Shown here piece by piece: positions 42,536-52,119 of a DNA stretch of 64,000 nt. The stretch is from Aurantimonas sp965217685. Its GTDB lineage: Bacteria > Pseudomonadota > Alphaproteobacteria > Rhizobiales > Rhizobiaceae. The stretch spans positions 4,216,001-4,280,000 of the forward strand of contig CBDCIZ010000003.1 of assembly GCA_965217685.1 (NCBI GenBank), given 5' to 3'. The position numbers were made by a program, and so were the translations under genes. The first letter of the stretch is position 1, and the number at the start of each line of letters is the position of its first letter. Under the pieces are notes generated by a model. It saw only the letters and a program-made list of their open reading frames with translations. It was not told where the DNA came from and ran no database searches.

Positions 42536-42698
42536 GGCCCCAATCTAATGTTTTCAAAGCCAAACACTAGCGAGTGATCGGACGATCCAACGCTATCGGT
42601 CGTGGCCCGGATGCGGCATCTTGGATCGAGGGCGCGGTGTCGGCGGGTCGACGACCGGTTTCGCCACGCCATGAAACACGCGCGGAAAGGCTGTACCG

Positions 42699-43616
42699 AT
42701 GGACGACCGGATTCGAAACGACGCGCCGAAGATCACCCAGGCGATGATCGCGGCCTATGACGAATACACCCATGTGACACTCGACCGGCGTGGCTTCATG
42801 CGCAAGCTCACCGGGCTTGCCGGGTCGGCCGCGGCGGCGGCGGCCATCGCGCCGCTGCTCGGCGCCTCGAAGGCCAGGGCCGAGATCGTGCCGGCGGACG
42901 ACAAGCGGTTGACGACAAAGTCGATCACCTTCCCCGGCACCGACGGGGCCGAGATGAAAGGCTATCTGGCGATGCCTGCCCAAGGGTCCGGGGACGCTTC
43001 GTCTCCCCTGCCCGGCGTGATCGTCATCCACGAGAATCGCGGCCTCAACCCGCATATCGAGGACGTGGCGCGGCGGGTGGCGCTGGAGGGCTTCGTCGCG
43101 CTGGCGCCGGACTTCCTGTCGCCGAGCGGCGGAACGCCGGACGACGAGGACAAGGCGCGCACGATGATCGGCGAGCTTGACGGGCCCGGGACAACTGCCA
43201 ATGCGGTCGCCGCACGGGAGTGGCTGGCGAGCCAGGATTCAACCACCGACACGATCGGCGCCGTCGGCTTCTGCTGGGGCGGCGGGCTGGTCAACACCCT
43301 CGCCGTCGCCGACCCGAAGCTCGTCGCGGGCGTCGCCTATTACGGCAGGCAGCCGGACGCGGCCGATGCGGCGAAGATCGAGGCGGCGCTGCTGTTGCAC
43401 TATGCCGAGCTCGACGAACGGATCAATGCGGGCATCCCCGCCTTCGAGGCGGCGCTGCAACAGGCCGGGGTCGAGCACACGATCCACGTCTATGACGGCG
43501 TCAACCACGCCTTCAACAACGACACCTCGGCAGCCCGCTACGACAAGGCCGCATCCGATCTCGCCTGGAGCCGAACGATCGCGTTCCTGAAGGTCAAACT
43601 CGGCGCGAGGGCCTGA
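42699..43616 (+). CDS. Tat-exported dienelactone hydrolase family protein
   Basis: A 305-aa alpha/beta hydrolase. A twin-arginine signal (DRRGFMRKLTGL, residues 29-40, followed by an Ala-rich stretch ending ASKARA) directs export of the folded enzyme. The catalytic domain has nucleophile C192 in GFCWGGG, acid D239 (AELDERI) and base H270 (GVNHAF), the dienelactone hydrolase triad. The substrate is probably a lactone or ester; muconolactone degradation genes are not nearby. The start ATG follows AAAGG. It diverges from uvrD. Confidence 0.9.
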   Translation: MDDRIRNDAPKITQAMIAAYDEYTHVTLDRRGFMRKLTGLAGSAAAAAAIAPLLGASKARAEIVPADDKRLTTKSITFPGTDGAEMKGYLAMPAQGSGDASSPLPGVIVIHENRGLNPHIEDVARRVALEGFVALAPDFLSPSGGTPDDEDKARTMIGELDGPGTTANAVAAREWLASQDSTTDTIGAVGFCWGGGLVNTLAVADPKLVAGVAYYGRQPDAADAAKIEAALLLHYAELDERINAGIPAFEAALQQAGVEHTIHVYDGVNHAFNNDTSAARYDKAASDLAWSRTIAFLKVKLGARA

Positions 43617-43826
43617 GGGCGCAGGTCTGAGCGCGCAAGTATGACGGGTTTTTCTGCGAAAATGGATGGGCTGAGCTGACTTTTCCGGGGACGACCTGCC
43701 TTTTCGAGGACAGGCGAAGGCCCCGGATCGGCTTGAACGGGTTGGCAGTCCGTTGTTTGGCAAACGTGGCGAAACGGAATTGCGAATTCAGTCTCGCCAA
43801 CGATTGCGCGGCGGGAACAGTCTGCG

Positions 43827-45203
43827 TTACGGAACAGAGGCCAAGATCGAGGCGGGCAGTCGAACTGTCACAGTGGTTCCCGATGGACCACTCGCACGAG
43901 CCAGGGTGCCGCCGATCTGGCGCACAAACGAATCCACGAAGCGCGTTCCCATGCCCGAACTGCCCTGTTGCGGTTGCGCGGCATCCAACCCAACCCCGTT
44001 GTCTTGCACGAACAGCATGATCTCCCCGTCGCGGCGACGAAAGCCCAAGACAACTCTTCCCCGACCTGAGGGAAAGGCGTATTTGACTGCATTGGTAGCG
44101 AGTTCGTTGGCAAGAAGGCCGATCGGCACCGCATAGTCGGCCATGATTTCGAGAGGTTCGGCATCAACCTCAATTCGAATGGCATCCTCCGGTCCCAGCA
44201 AGCTTGAACGCATGCTTTGTGCGATCCCGTCGAGATAACGTTCAACATGAACGGGGCCGAAGGCACTGGACTTGGCGATCACGTCGTAAAGGCTCGCCAC
44301 CGCGTTGATGCGGGTCTGCATCGCCCGATAACCTTCAAGGCATGGTTCGGCCGCACGACGAACCTCGAAGGAAACGAACGCGGAAATCACCGACAATGAG
44401 TTCTTTATCCGATGCGCCAACTCGGCCGCCAGCACGTCCTTATGGCGATTCGCCGCCACGGCGTCCGTCACGTCCTCAAAGGCAAGCAAGAGTTGAGTGA
44501 CATGATTGCCCGGCACGTGAATTTTCCGGGCGTTCAGCTTGAAAACGCGGTGCCCTAGGCCGGGGAAATCGTCCTCGACCAGAAACCCCTCGAACGGGGC
44601 CTCGTCCGGAACGACCCGTTCCAAAAGTGTGCGAAGGGCATCGACATCCCATTGCCCTTGCTTCAGGTTAAAAATGTTCTTGCCGATGAGGTCGGCTTCC
44701 ACATCGCCGAACATGCGGACGAAGTTGCGGCTTGCCGTGGTAATTTTCAGGTCATTGTCGAGGATCACGAGCGGATCGCGGATCGTGTCCACGATGGTTC
44801 GGGTGATTTTTGCGGCGCGGGCCGCCTTCAACTGCTCCTCGAAGATCGCGGTCGCATCATAGAACGTGACGAGAATATGCTCGACGCTGTTGCCCTGCCG
44901 CCAGACCTTGCGAGCGTTGAGATGGATGACCTTGCGACCGACGCCGGGGAAGACGTGATCGATTTCGTATTCCTCGACGGCTTGCTCCCGCGGAAGAATT
45001 TCATCGAGCAGCCGCCGCAATTCGGGGCTGTTCCATTGCCCATCGCCGAGATCGTAGATACGACTCCCAAGCGTTTCATCGGCCTTGGTATCAAAAATGC
45101 GGTAGAATGATTTGTTCGCGGAGACGACGGTCAGGTTTATGTCAAGAACGATCAAGCCTTCCAGAACGGTGTCCACGATGTCTTGCGCCGAAATCGCCTG
45201 CAT
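43827..45203 (-). CDS. PAS-domain HWE/HisKA_2-type sensor histidine kinase
   Basis: A 458-aa cytoplasmic kinase. Two PAS domains (about 10-120 and 145-250) are clearly related to each other, sharing QW...LRxLLE...FPGxGxxVxxLNARK. The HisKA_2 helix carries the phospho-acceptor H264 in ELAHRIKNSLSVISAF, followed by ATPase motifs (NELATNAVKYAFPSGRG, DNGVGLD, GMGTRFVDSFV). This class is common in Hyphomicrobiales and often feeds the general stress response. No response regulator is adjacent. ATG at 45203 is preferred over an upstream TTG. No sensing ligand can be named. Confidence 0.92.
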   Translation of the reverse strand: MQAISAQDIVDTVLEGLIVLDINLTVVSANKSFYRIFDTKADETLGSRIYDLGDGQWNSPELRRLLDEILPREQAVEEYEIDHVFPGVGRKVIHLNARKVWRQGNSVEHILVTFYDATAIFEEQLKAARAAKITRTIVDTIRDPLVILDNDLKITTASRNFVRMFGDVEADLIGKNIFNLKQGQWDVDALRTLLERVVPDEAPFEGFLVEDDFPGLGHRVFKLNARKIHVPGNHVTQLLLAFEDVTDAVAANRHKDVLAAELAHRIKNSLSVISAFVSFEVRRAAEPCLEGYRAMQTRINAVASLYDVIAKSSAFGPVHVERYLDGIAQSMRSSLLGPEDAIRIEVDAEPLEIMADYAVPIGLLANELATNAVKYAFPSGRGRVVLGFRRRDGEIMLFVQDNGVGLDAAQPQQGSSGMGTRFVDSFVRQIGGTLARASGPSGTTVTVRLPASILASVP

Positions 45204-45561
45204 GTCGAAAGTCCACAAAAAAGTTTAGCCTCTCTCGTCCTGACGGACGGTTGAATACCTTTTGTTATGCCCCAATTCGTTACCCCTCGCCAGAGTGTCG
45301 CACGCGGCTTTTTGGCCTCCCTGCGGTATTAAAACAGAAGCATTGTGTTCCGTTTCAGGCCGAAACGGTCCAGCCATGGGCAGAGCGCCAGCGGCGGTGT
45401 GCGACGATGCGCGGCGCCAGCCTCTTTCGGCAGATGGGTGGAGGGTTTTGCCCGGCCCCGTTCAAGCGGCTGTGAAGAACCGACATCGGCGTGTTCAGGA
45501 GCCATTCAGCTTCAAAATCGTTAAGTGCATGTTACGAATTGAGATTTGTCCGGAGACCGAT
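45204..45561. other. Divergent intergenic region, kinase / BA14K
   Basis: A 358-bp non-coding stretch that should contain promoters for both divergent genes. A near-match to a CtrA site (TTAA-N7-TTAC) lies at 45521-45535. Nothing else is recognised. Confidence 0.4.
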
Positions 45562-46089
45562 ATGCGATTCTTCAAATTCTTGTCTGCTAAATCGCTGGCC
45601 GTGGTGCTGGCCGTTTCTCTCGCTCCGGCCACCTTGCCCGGCGGCACACAATTGCTCGGAAGCAGTCCGGCAAACGCTCAGGTCTATGGCGGAAACGTCG
45701 TTCTGGCCGGCGGCCATTATCGCGGGCATCGCGGCGGGTACTATCGCGGCGGCGGCTATCGCGGCCATCGCGGATACTATGGCGGCCATCGCGGTTACCA
45801 TGGCGGACGGCGCTACTACGGCCATCGCCGCCATCGCGGTATCGGCACCGGCGGGGCCGCCGTCCTCGGCGGGATCGTCGGCCTCGGCATCGGCGCGGCG
45901 ATTGCCAGCCAGCCACGCTATTACGAGCCCGCGCCGCGCTACTATCGTGCCGCGCCAAGAGCAGTCTACGGCTCGCCGCCGGTGCGTTCGGAAGCGTGGT
46001 ATCGCTATTGCGCAGCCAAATTCCGGTCGTTCGACGCGCGTTCGGGGACCTATCAGCCCTATCACGGGCCACGCCGCGTCTGCCGCTGA
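45562..46089 (+). CDS. BA14K family secreted protein
   Basis: A 175-aa exported protein of the BA14K family (first described as a Brucella immunoreactive protein). After a signal peptide (about 1-40, cleaving near ANAQ) a repetitive Gly/Tyr/His/Arg-rich stretch follows (GHRGGYYRGGGYRGHRGYYGGHRGYHGG), then a membrane-like Gly helix (VLGGIVGLGIGAAIAS) and the conserved C-terminal box WYRYCAAKFRSFDARSGTYQPYHGPRRVCR with two cysteines. The ATG at 45562 follows CGGAGA. A strong terminator follows. Function in the envelope is unknown. Confidence 0.93.
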   Translation: MRFFKFLSAKSLAVVLAVSLAPATLPGGTQLLGSSPANAQVYGGNVVLAGGHYRGHRGGYYRGGGYRGHRGYYGGHRGYHGGRRYYGHRRHRGIGTGGAAVLGGIVGLGIGAAIASQPRYYEPAPRYYRAAPRAVYGSPPVRSEAWYRYCAAKFRSFDARSGTYQPYHGPRRVCR

Positions 46090-46123
46090 CGCAGGGCCAC
46101 GAAATCCGATATCGATTGCGAAG

Positions 46124-46148
46124 GCCGGGGCGACCCGGCTTTTTTTTT
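46124..46148 (+). terminator. Intrinsic terminator after BA14K gene
   Basis: GCCGGG (46124-46129), loop GCGA, CCCGGC (46134-46139) and nine T (46140-46148). This is a textbook rho-independent terminator 35 bp after the BA14K stop. Confidence 0.9.
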
Positions 46149-46305
46149 GCGCCGCCTGCTAGGGAAGATGTTTGCGCAAGTTGCCGACGGATCGTTTGCG
46201 AAGGGCCATGCACGTAGTTGCACGAGGCATCCGGCAGAACGCTGTTTTGTCCGCGATTCCAGATTGTCCAGAAGACTGCGCAACGACTGCCTGTCGGAGA
46301 TCGGC

Positions 46306-48126
46306 CTAGCCGACTTTTTCTGTCGCTGCTCGAAGCCAGGCGCGATCGCCCTTTTCCATCATCGGCATCAGGAGATCGCGGACGTCGGCGTGATAGGCGT
46401 CGAGCCAGGCCGTCTCCTGCCACGACAGCAGCACCGGATCGACAAGACGGCGGTCGATGGGGGCAAAGGTCAGCGTCTGAAAGCCGAGCATCTCGATGTC
46501 GCCGCCCTCGATCGACGTGGGCGGCGTCGTCAGGATCAGGTTCTCGATGCGGATGCCATAGGCACCCTCGCGGTAGTAGCCAGGCTCGTTGGACAGGATC
46601 ATGCCCGGCTCGATGACCGCCATGCCGCGCCGGGAGATCGATTGCGGACCCTCGTGGACGGCGAGGAAGGAGCCGACGCCGTGGCCGGTGCCGTGGGCGT
46701 AGTCGCAGCCGGCCTTCCACAGGGCGATGCGGGCCAGCGGGTCGAGATCGACGCCGCGGGTGCCTTTGGGAAACCGCGCCGTCGAGATGGCGATCATGCC
46801 CTTCAGCACCAGCGTGAATTTCCGGCGCATCTCGTCGGTCGGCGTGCCGATGGGGATCGTGCGGGTGATATCGGTGGTGCCGTCGCCATATTGCGCGCCG
46901 GAATCGAGGAGGAACAGTTCGCCATCCCCGAGCGTGCGGTCGCTCTGACGATTGACCCGGTAGTGGACGATGGCGCCGTTCGGGCCGGAGCCGGCAATGG
47001 TGTCGAACGAGATGTCGCGGAGCGCCTGTCCATCGCGCCGGCCGAACGTTGCGCGGAACGCCTCCAGCTTTTCGGCGGCGGCGATCTCGGTGATCGTGCC
47101 GGGCGCCTGGCCATCGAGCCAGGCAAGGAAGCTGGCGATCGCCGCGCCGTCGCGGCGGTGGGCGGCCTTCGAGCCGGCAATCTCGCCGTCGTTCTTGATG
47201 GCGCGGGGCAACCGGGCGGGATCGGGCATCTCGACGAGGGTGCCTGCGGTCTCGATCAACTGGCCGAGGCGCTGGGCGCCGAGGTGCGGGTCGAGGCCGA
47301 TGCGGCGGTTCCTCGCCTCGGCCTTCACGGCAGCCTCGAAGGCTTCGGGCTCGGACAGGTCGGCGAGCGGTTCGAAGTGCGCGCGGGTGGCGTCGTCGAG
47401 CTTTTGCGGATCGACGAAGAGCGTCGGGCGGCCGCTGGCCCGAACGATCGCGAAGGCGAGCATAAGCGGGGTGTGGGCGACGTCGGCGCCGCGGATGTTG
47501 AAGGTCCAGGCGATGGAGGACGGATCGGTGAGAATCGTCGCGTCGGCCCTGGCCTTTGCGATCGCCTCGGCCAGCATCCCGAGCTTTTCGGCGGCAGGCT
47601 TGCCGGCGACATCGTCCGGCTGGACAAGCGCCCGGCCCTTCGGCGGCGCCGGCCGGTCGTTCCACAGACGGTCGATCGGATTGCCGAAGAGCGGAACAAG
47701 ACTGCCGCCGCTGCTTTCGAGCGCCTTTTCCAGGCTCCCGATTTCGGCGACGGTGTGGAGCCAGGGGTCGAAGCCGATGCGCTGGCCCGGCGCCTCGCGC
47801 TTCAGATAGGCCGTGAGCGAGGTCTCGACCGAGGACACCGGCGTAAAGACGTTCAGATCGACCTGCGAGCGCACCTGCAGCGTATAACGGCCGTCGACGA
47901 GGATCGCCGCCTTGTCGGCGAGCACGACGGCGTTTCCGGCCGAGCCGGAAAAGCCGGTCAACCATTCCAGCCGGGCGGCCGAGGGCGGGATGTATTCGCC
48001 CTGGTGCTCGTCGGCGCGCGGCACGAGGACGCCGTCGATCCCGGCCACCTCGAAGCTGGAGCGCAAGCGTTCGACGCGCTCGGCACTGCGGGAGAAATCG
48101 GCGATGTCGTCGAAATTCTGGAACAT
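46306..48126 (-). CDS. pepP: Xaa-Pro aminopeptidase (M24, APP1-like)
   Basis: A 606-aa cytoplasmic aminopeptidase P that removes N-terminal residues preceding proline. It has creatinase_N repeats (about 1-300) and the M24 pita-bread domain with metal-ligand segments LDSGAQYGDGTTDITRT, AHGTGHGVGSFLAVHEGPQ and EPGMILSNEPGYY. The size and the three-domain layout match the large eukaryotic-like APP1 type common in alphaproteobacteria. The start ATG at 48126 is at the usual family N-terminus. It has no obvious operon partner. Confidence 0.93.
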   Translation of the reverse strand: MFQNFDDIADFSRSAERVERLRSSFEVAGIDGVLVPRADEHQGEYIPPSAARLEWLTGFSGSAGNAVVLADKAAILVDGRYTLQVRSQVDLNVFTPVSSVETSLTAYLKREAPGQRIGFDPWLHTVAEIGSLEKALESSGGSLVPLFGNPIDRLWNDRPAPPKGRALVQPDDVAGKPAAEKLGMLAEAIAKARADATILTDPSSIAWTFNIRGADVAHTPLMLAFAIVRASGRPTLFVDPQKLDDATRAHFEPLADLSEPEAFEAAVKAEARNRRIGLDPHLGAQRLGQLIETAGTLVEMPDPARLPRAIKNDGEIAGSKAAHRRDGAAIASFLAWLDGQAPGTITEIAAAEKLEAFRATFGRRDGQALRDISFDTIAGSGPNGAIVHYRVNRQSDRTLGDGELFLLDSGAQYGDGTTDITRTIPIGTPTDEMRRKFTLVLKGMIAISTARFPKGTRGVDLDPLARIALWKAGCDYAHGTGHGVGSFLAVHEGPQSISRRGMAVIEPGMILSNEPGYYREGAYGIRIENLILTTPPTSIEGGDIEMLGFQTLTFAPIDRRLVDPVLLSWQETAWLDAYHADVRDLLMPMMEKGDRAWLRAATEKVG

Positions 48127-48400
48127 GCAAGGCTCGTCGGGATGCTGGCCTGGACCGGACCATCGGGCGGCCGGCCGGGCAAGGAAAGAGGGACGCGAAC
48201 CGTCGTCGGCCGTGACCTTCGGTCGAGCATAAGCGAACTGCCGATTCCCATAAAGGTTAACGGATGATGAAAACCGGGCTCATGCTGCATTGCAATAACC
48301 GGGACGGACCTATGCGGCAGGCGAGCTACCTCAAAGCCGGCCGGCACCGCATATTGGGTTCAACGGGAGGCCCCAGAACGCCAGACCCAGGAGACGATCC

Positions 48401-48610
48401 ATGGCCACCACCACCTTCACTGAACTCAGCCTTCGCCGCGCCGGCCGCTCGCGCGGCTTCATGCGCACCGTGTTCGACCGCGTCGTCGAGGCCCGCGAGC
48501 GTGAGGCGCGCCGCTACGTCGAGGACCGCATGGCAGTCCTCGGCCGCGACGATTTTTCGGCCGCGACACGCGATTCGCTTTTCGAGGGCCAAGCCCCCGA
48601 GCGCCGCTGA
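48401..48610 (+). CDS. Small basic helical protein (69 aa), unknown
   Basis: A 69-aa protein with a good ribosome site (AGGAGA, 6 bp before ATG). It is helical and charged: LRRAGRSRGFMRTVFDRVVEAREREARRYVEDRMAVLGRDDF. It resembles small alphaproteobacterial DUF-type proteins related to DUF1127 in composition, but no family is certain. A terminator lies 36 bp downstream, so it is a discrete transcription unit, which supports it being real. Confidence 0.7.
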   Translation: MATTTFTELSLRRAGRSRGFMRTVFDRVVEAREREARRYVEDRMAVLGRDDFSAATRDSLFEGQAPERR

Positions 48611-48644
48611 CGCTTCGCCGGGTTTTCCGATACGGGCATTCGAA

Positions 48645-48679
48645 ACGCCGGCCGCAGCGATGCGGTCGGCGTTTTGCGT
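48645..48679 (+). terminator. Terminator after the 69-aa gene
   Basis: ACGCCGGCCGCA (48645-48656), loop GCGA, TGCGGTCGGCGT (48661-48672) with one G-T pair, then TTTTGCGTTTT. A 12-bp stem makes a convincing terminator. Confidence 0.8.
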
Positions 48680-48720
48680 TTTCGGAAGCGTTGGCTGCAT
48701 TGGAACGTCGTTATCGACGC

Positions 48721-48787
48721 GGCGCCCTATGAAGCCCTCATCGCCCTGCCAGGCACTTCTCCCGATTCGGGAGAAGAACGCGGCTTC
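48721..48787 (+). repeat. Intergenic palindromic repeat, family A (copy 2)
   Basis: Nearly identical to 35376-35442 over 67 bp, including the perfect palindrome CTTCTCCCGA T TCGGGAGAAG (48756-48776). It lies between a terminator and the end of prmA. Confidence 0.85.
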
Positions 48788-48835
48788 GATGCCGCTCCCC
48801 GTTCGCGTCGATGCGGGCCAGTGTCTTCGGCCCGA

Positions 48836-49741
48836 TCAGGCGCCGGGCCGCAATGCGCGCGACAGGTGCAGCGTAACCCATTCGCCGCGGACGAGCGTTG
48901 CGCGGTGGGTGAGGCCCTGAATGCGGAAGGCGGCGAGGACGGCGTCGCGCTGGGTCGTCAGGATGCCGGAGAGGACGAGGTCGCCGCCATGGGCGAGATG
49001 GGCCGCGAACGCCGGCGCGAGCTTCATCAGCGGGCCGGCGAGGACGTTGGCGACGATCAGGTCGAAGGGCGCGCTTGCGCGCACGGCCGGCGAGGCAAAG
49101 CCGATGGCGGTCTCGGCGGTGACGAAGGCGTGGGCATGGTTGGCGCGGATGTTGGCGCGGGCGACGCGGGTCGCGATCGGGTCGATGTCGGTCGCGAGCA
49201 CCGCAATGCGCGCGAGCCTGGCGATGCCGATGGCGAGGACGGCGCTTCCGGTGCCGAGATCGAGGGCGCGGGTCGGACGGCGACGGGCGACGAGCCGGCC
49301 GATCATTTCGAGGCACCCGGCGGTGGTGCCGTGATGGCCCGTGCCGAAGGCCTGGCCGGCCTCGATCTCGATCGACAGATCGTTCGCCCGAACCTTGTCG
49401 CGATCGTGGGCGCCATGGACGAGGAAGCGCCCGGCGCGGACGGGCTTCAGCGCGGCGAGAACGTCCGCCATCCAGTCCTTTTCGGGGAGGTCTTCGCGCT
49501 GGATTTCCAGCGTGCCGTCCTCGATCGGCGGCTCGGCCGCCATGCAGGCGGCAAAGCGTCCGGCATCGTCGTCGGCGGTCCCTGTGTCGACATAGACCGA
49601 GACCTCGAAGAGTTGCCTCGCCTCGTCGATCTCGACGAGGGCGAGCGGCGCGCCATCGTCCTCGAAGGCGGTTTCCAGGCGGTCGTAGAGCATCTCGGCC
49701 GGGCGCTTGCCGGCCTTGGCAAAAAGGCGGGTCTGGAGCAT
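48836..49741 (-). CDS. prmA: 50S ribosomal protein L11 methyltransferase PrmA
   Basis: Trimethylates ribosomal protein L11 using S-adenosylmethionine. The 301-aa protein has an N-terminal recognition domain (about 1-110) and a Rossmann methyltransferase domain with GTGHHGTT near the SAM loop, LDLGTGSAVLAIGIARL (motif I), ATDIDPIATRVARANI and VANVLAGPLMKLAP (catalytic Asn region). Its ATG overlaps the stop of the antiporter gene (TGATG), so the two are translationally coupled. Confidence 0.96.
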   Translation of the reverse strand: MLQTRLFAKAGKRPAEMLYDRLETAFEDDGAPLALVEIDEARQLFEVSVYVDTGTADDDAGRFAACMAAEPPIEDGTLEIQREDLPEKDWMADVLAALKPVRAGRFLVHGAHDRDKVRANDLSIEIEAGQAFGTGHHGTTAGCLEMIGRLVARRRPTRALDLGTGSAVLAIGIARLARIAVLATDIDPIATRVARANIRANHAHAFVTAETAIGFASPAVRASAPFDLIVANVLAGPLMKLAPAFAAHLAHGGDLVLSGILTTQRDAVLAAFRIQGLTHRATLVRGEWVTLHLSRALRPGA

Positions 49742-51861
49742 CAGGAGGACGCCTTGTCCCCGGCGTCGACCGGCTTCGATTGCGCGTGGTCGGCGTTCGT
49801 CTCGGTGGACAAAGGCTTGCCGCTCGAAGGTTCGGGCTTCGGGGTCGCCTGGCCTGACCGTGAGCCGGGCGCGGTCTTCGGGTGCGCGGCATAATCAGGC
49901 GCATAGGATGTCGTCGCGGTTTCCGCGGGCTGACGGTGCGGATCGGACGCGGGCTTGGTTTCAGTCGCCTCTTCGGTCGCCGCCCTGTCGGCGGTCTTCT
50001 CGCCGGCGGTACGGGCCTTTTCGGCGCGGGCCTCGCGTTCGGTGGTGGTCGCCTTGACGATCTTCTCCTGCTCGCGCTCCTGACGGGGCGGACCGAAGGA
50101 GACGATGGTGTCGCCGACATCCGGCTTGCCGGAGCCTTCGGTCGCCGCGAAGGTGATGGCGCCGGACGGCCGGATCCACAGCACCGCATGGGTGTTCTCC
50201 GGCCGGGTCTCAACGAAGCGCTCGTAGCCGAACTCGTCGGTGAGGCGCGTCGCCTGGAAGTTCCAGCCGTCGACGATGAGATCGCGCAGCTCGTTGTAGG
50301 TCTTGCCGGGGCGGAACAGCGGCAGGCCGCCGATCGTGAAGTTCATCGAGCGGCGGTCGGATTCGCCGTTGTCGCCGATCTGGAAGACGTCGGACCGGCC
50401 GATCTCGGGCCCGAAATCGGTGCAGATCAGGGCGTTGTAGGCGTCGTTGTCGGTCGCTGCGATCATGTGATCGAAGCGCGAGAGGTTGAGGTTGTGGTGG
50501 GCACTCTCCGACAGCACCTCGCCGTACCAGGCCTCCAGCTCGGCGAGTCGCGCCTCCGAGATGCGGCCCCAATTGGCGTCGGCAATCAGCACCGGCACGT
50601 TCTGCGCCTTCAGACGGCGGGCAAAGGCGAGGGTGAAGCGCGAGGCGCCGACGAAGAGAACGCCGGGCCGATCGGCCGAACGCAGGTCGAGAATGCGCGC
50701 GAGCGGGCCGAGGGTGAAACCGTGCAGCAGGATCGTCGCGGCGACGACGGCGAAGGTGTAGGCGATCATCCGGTCGGCGTCCTGAACGCCCATCGACCCG
50801 AGCGTCGTACCGAAGAGGCCGGCGACGGCGACGGCGACGATGCCGCGCGGCGCGATCCAGCCGACCAGCAGCCGCTCTTTCCATGACAGACCGGCGCCGA
50901 TGGTGGCGATGAAAATCGCCAGCGGCCGAATGACGAAGAGCACGGCCACAAGGAAACCGACGACCCGCCATTCCAGACTGAACAGGACTTCGCGCTGGAG
51001 CGACGCCGTCAGGATGACGAACAGGCCGGAAACGAGGAGGATGGTGATCGTCTCCTTGAAGCGGCGCAACTCGGTGAGGCTGGCGATCTTCGTGTTGGCC
51101 ATGGTGATGCCCATGACGGTGACCGTCAGCAGGCCGCCTTCCTCCAGAACCAGGTTCGTCAGCGAGTTCATGCCGACGACGGCGGCGAGCAGGATGGGCG
51201 CCTTCAGATATTCCGGCGCCTCGCCGCGGACGAAGGCCCAGGACAGGAACCGGCCGGCGAAGATGCCGCCGGGGATGGCGATGGCGATGGCGAGGAGGAC
51301 GGTCAGGATCAGGCTGCCCGCCTCGTGTCCCGCCTCCAGCACCAGGTAGATTTCGAAGGCGAGGACGGCGAAGAGCGCGCCGATCGGGTCGTTGACGATC
51401 GCCTCCCATTTGAGGATCGAGGCGGGTCGGCTTTTCAGCTTGGCGTGGCGCAGCAATGGCGAGATGACCGTCGGTCCGGTGACGACCAGCAGCGCGCCGA
51501 GGATGATCGAGGTCGTCCAGGACAGATGTCCGATGAAATGGGCCGCAAGCGCCGTCAGAAGCCAGACGAGTGGACCGCAGAACATGACGATCCGGCGCAC
51601 CGCAGTGGAGGTCTCGCGGATTTCGCGGAAGTTCAGGGTCAGCCCGCCCTCGAAGAGGATGATGGCGACGGCGGTGGAAACGACCGGCGTGTAGAGCTCG
51701 CCGAAATCGACGCGCGGGTTCATCAGGCCGGTGAGCGGTCCGAAGACCAGACCGACGGCCAGAAGCAGCACGATGGCCGGAATCTGCAGCCGCCAGGCCA
51801 CCCATTGCGAGGCGATGCCGGCGACGCCGATGACGGCGAGCTGTGCGGCGAGATCATGCAT
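49741..51861 (-). CDS. CPA1-family cation/proton antiporter with RCK-like domain
   Basis: A 706-aa Na+ or K+/H+ antiporter. About 12 membrane helices (residues 1-395) contain the CPA1 core sequence GPTVISPLLRHAKLKSRPASILKWEAIVNDPIGALFAVLAFE, with the ND pair needed for cation exchange. A TrkA_N Rossmann segment (PGVLFVGASRFTLAFARRLKAQNVPVLIADANWGR...) follows at about 400-520, then a regulatory region and a C-terminal 150-residue charged, Lys/Glu/Thr-rich low-complexity tail. Which cation is moved is not predictable. prmA follows with an overlapping stop/start. Confidence 0.93.
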   Translation of the reverse strand: MHDLAAQLAVIGVAGIASQWVAWRLQIPAIVLLLAVGLVFGPLTGLMNPRVDFGELYTPVVSTAVAIILFEGGLTLNFREIRETSTAVRRIVMFCGPLVWLLTALAAHFIGHLSWTTSIILGALLVVTGPTVISPLLRHAKLKSRPASILKWEAIVNDPIGALFAVLAFEIYLVLEAGHEAGSLILTVLLAIAIAIPGGIFAGRFLSWAFVRGEAPEYLKAPILLAAVVGMNSLTNLVLEEGGLLTVTVMGITMANTKIASLTELRRFKETITILLVSGLFVILTASLQREVLFSLEWRVVGFLVAVLFVIRPLAIFIATIGAGLSWKERLLVGWIAPRGIVAVAVAGLFGTTLGSMGVQDADRMIAYTFAVVAATILLHGFTLGPLARILDLRSADRPGVLFVGASRFTLAFARRLKAQNVPVLIADANWGRISEARLAELEAWYGEVLSESAHHNLNLSRFDHMIAATDNDAYNALICTDFGPEIGRSDVFQIGDNGESDRRSMNFTIGGLPLFRPGKTYNELRDLIVDGWNFQATRLTDEFGYERFVETRPENTHAVLWIRPSGAITFAATEGSGKPDVGDTIVSFGPPRQEREQEKIVKATTTEREARAEKARTAGEKTADRAATEEATETKPASDPHRQPAETATTSYAPDYAAHPKTAPGSRSGQATPKPEPSSGKPLSTETNADHAQSKPVDAGDKASS

Positions 51862-52119
51862 GAAGGCGGTTTCCCTGTCGGGGGGCTGGTGTCGGGGGCC
51901 GGCGTCGGGGGCCGGTGTCGGCGAACGGTCAGCGACTGCGATGGCCCGGAGGCGGGACGATGCGGATGGTATTCATGGCACGCGAAGGGAAATGCAAGAT
52001 GCGTCGGACGGGAATGTCGCGTCGAGGCGCATATCGACACATATCTCGTCGTTTCGGCGCGACCGCGCCCCGCGCATGGACGGATCGGCGAGCGTGCGCC
52101 ATCGCACCGTTCGCGCAAC

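Noticed and set aside
45521..45535. CtrA-like site TTAA-N7-TTAC before the BA14K gene
   Set aside because: One base off consensus and only 26 bp before the start codon; such matches occur by chance.
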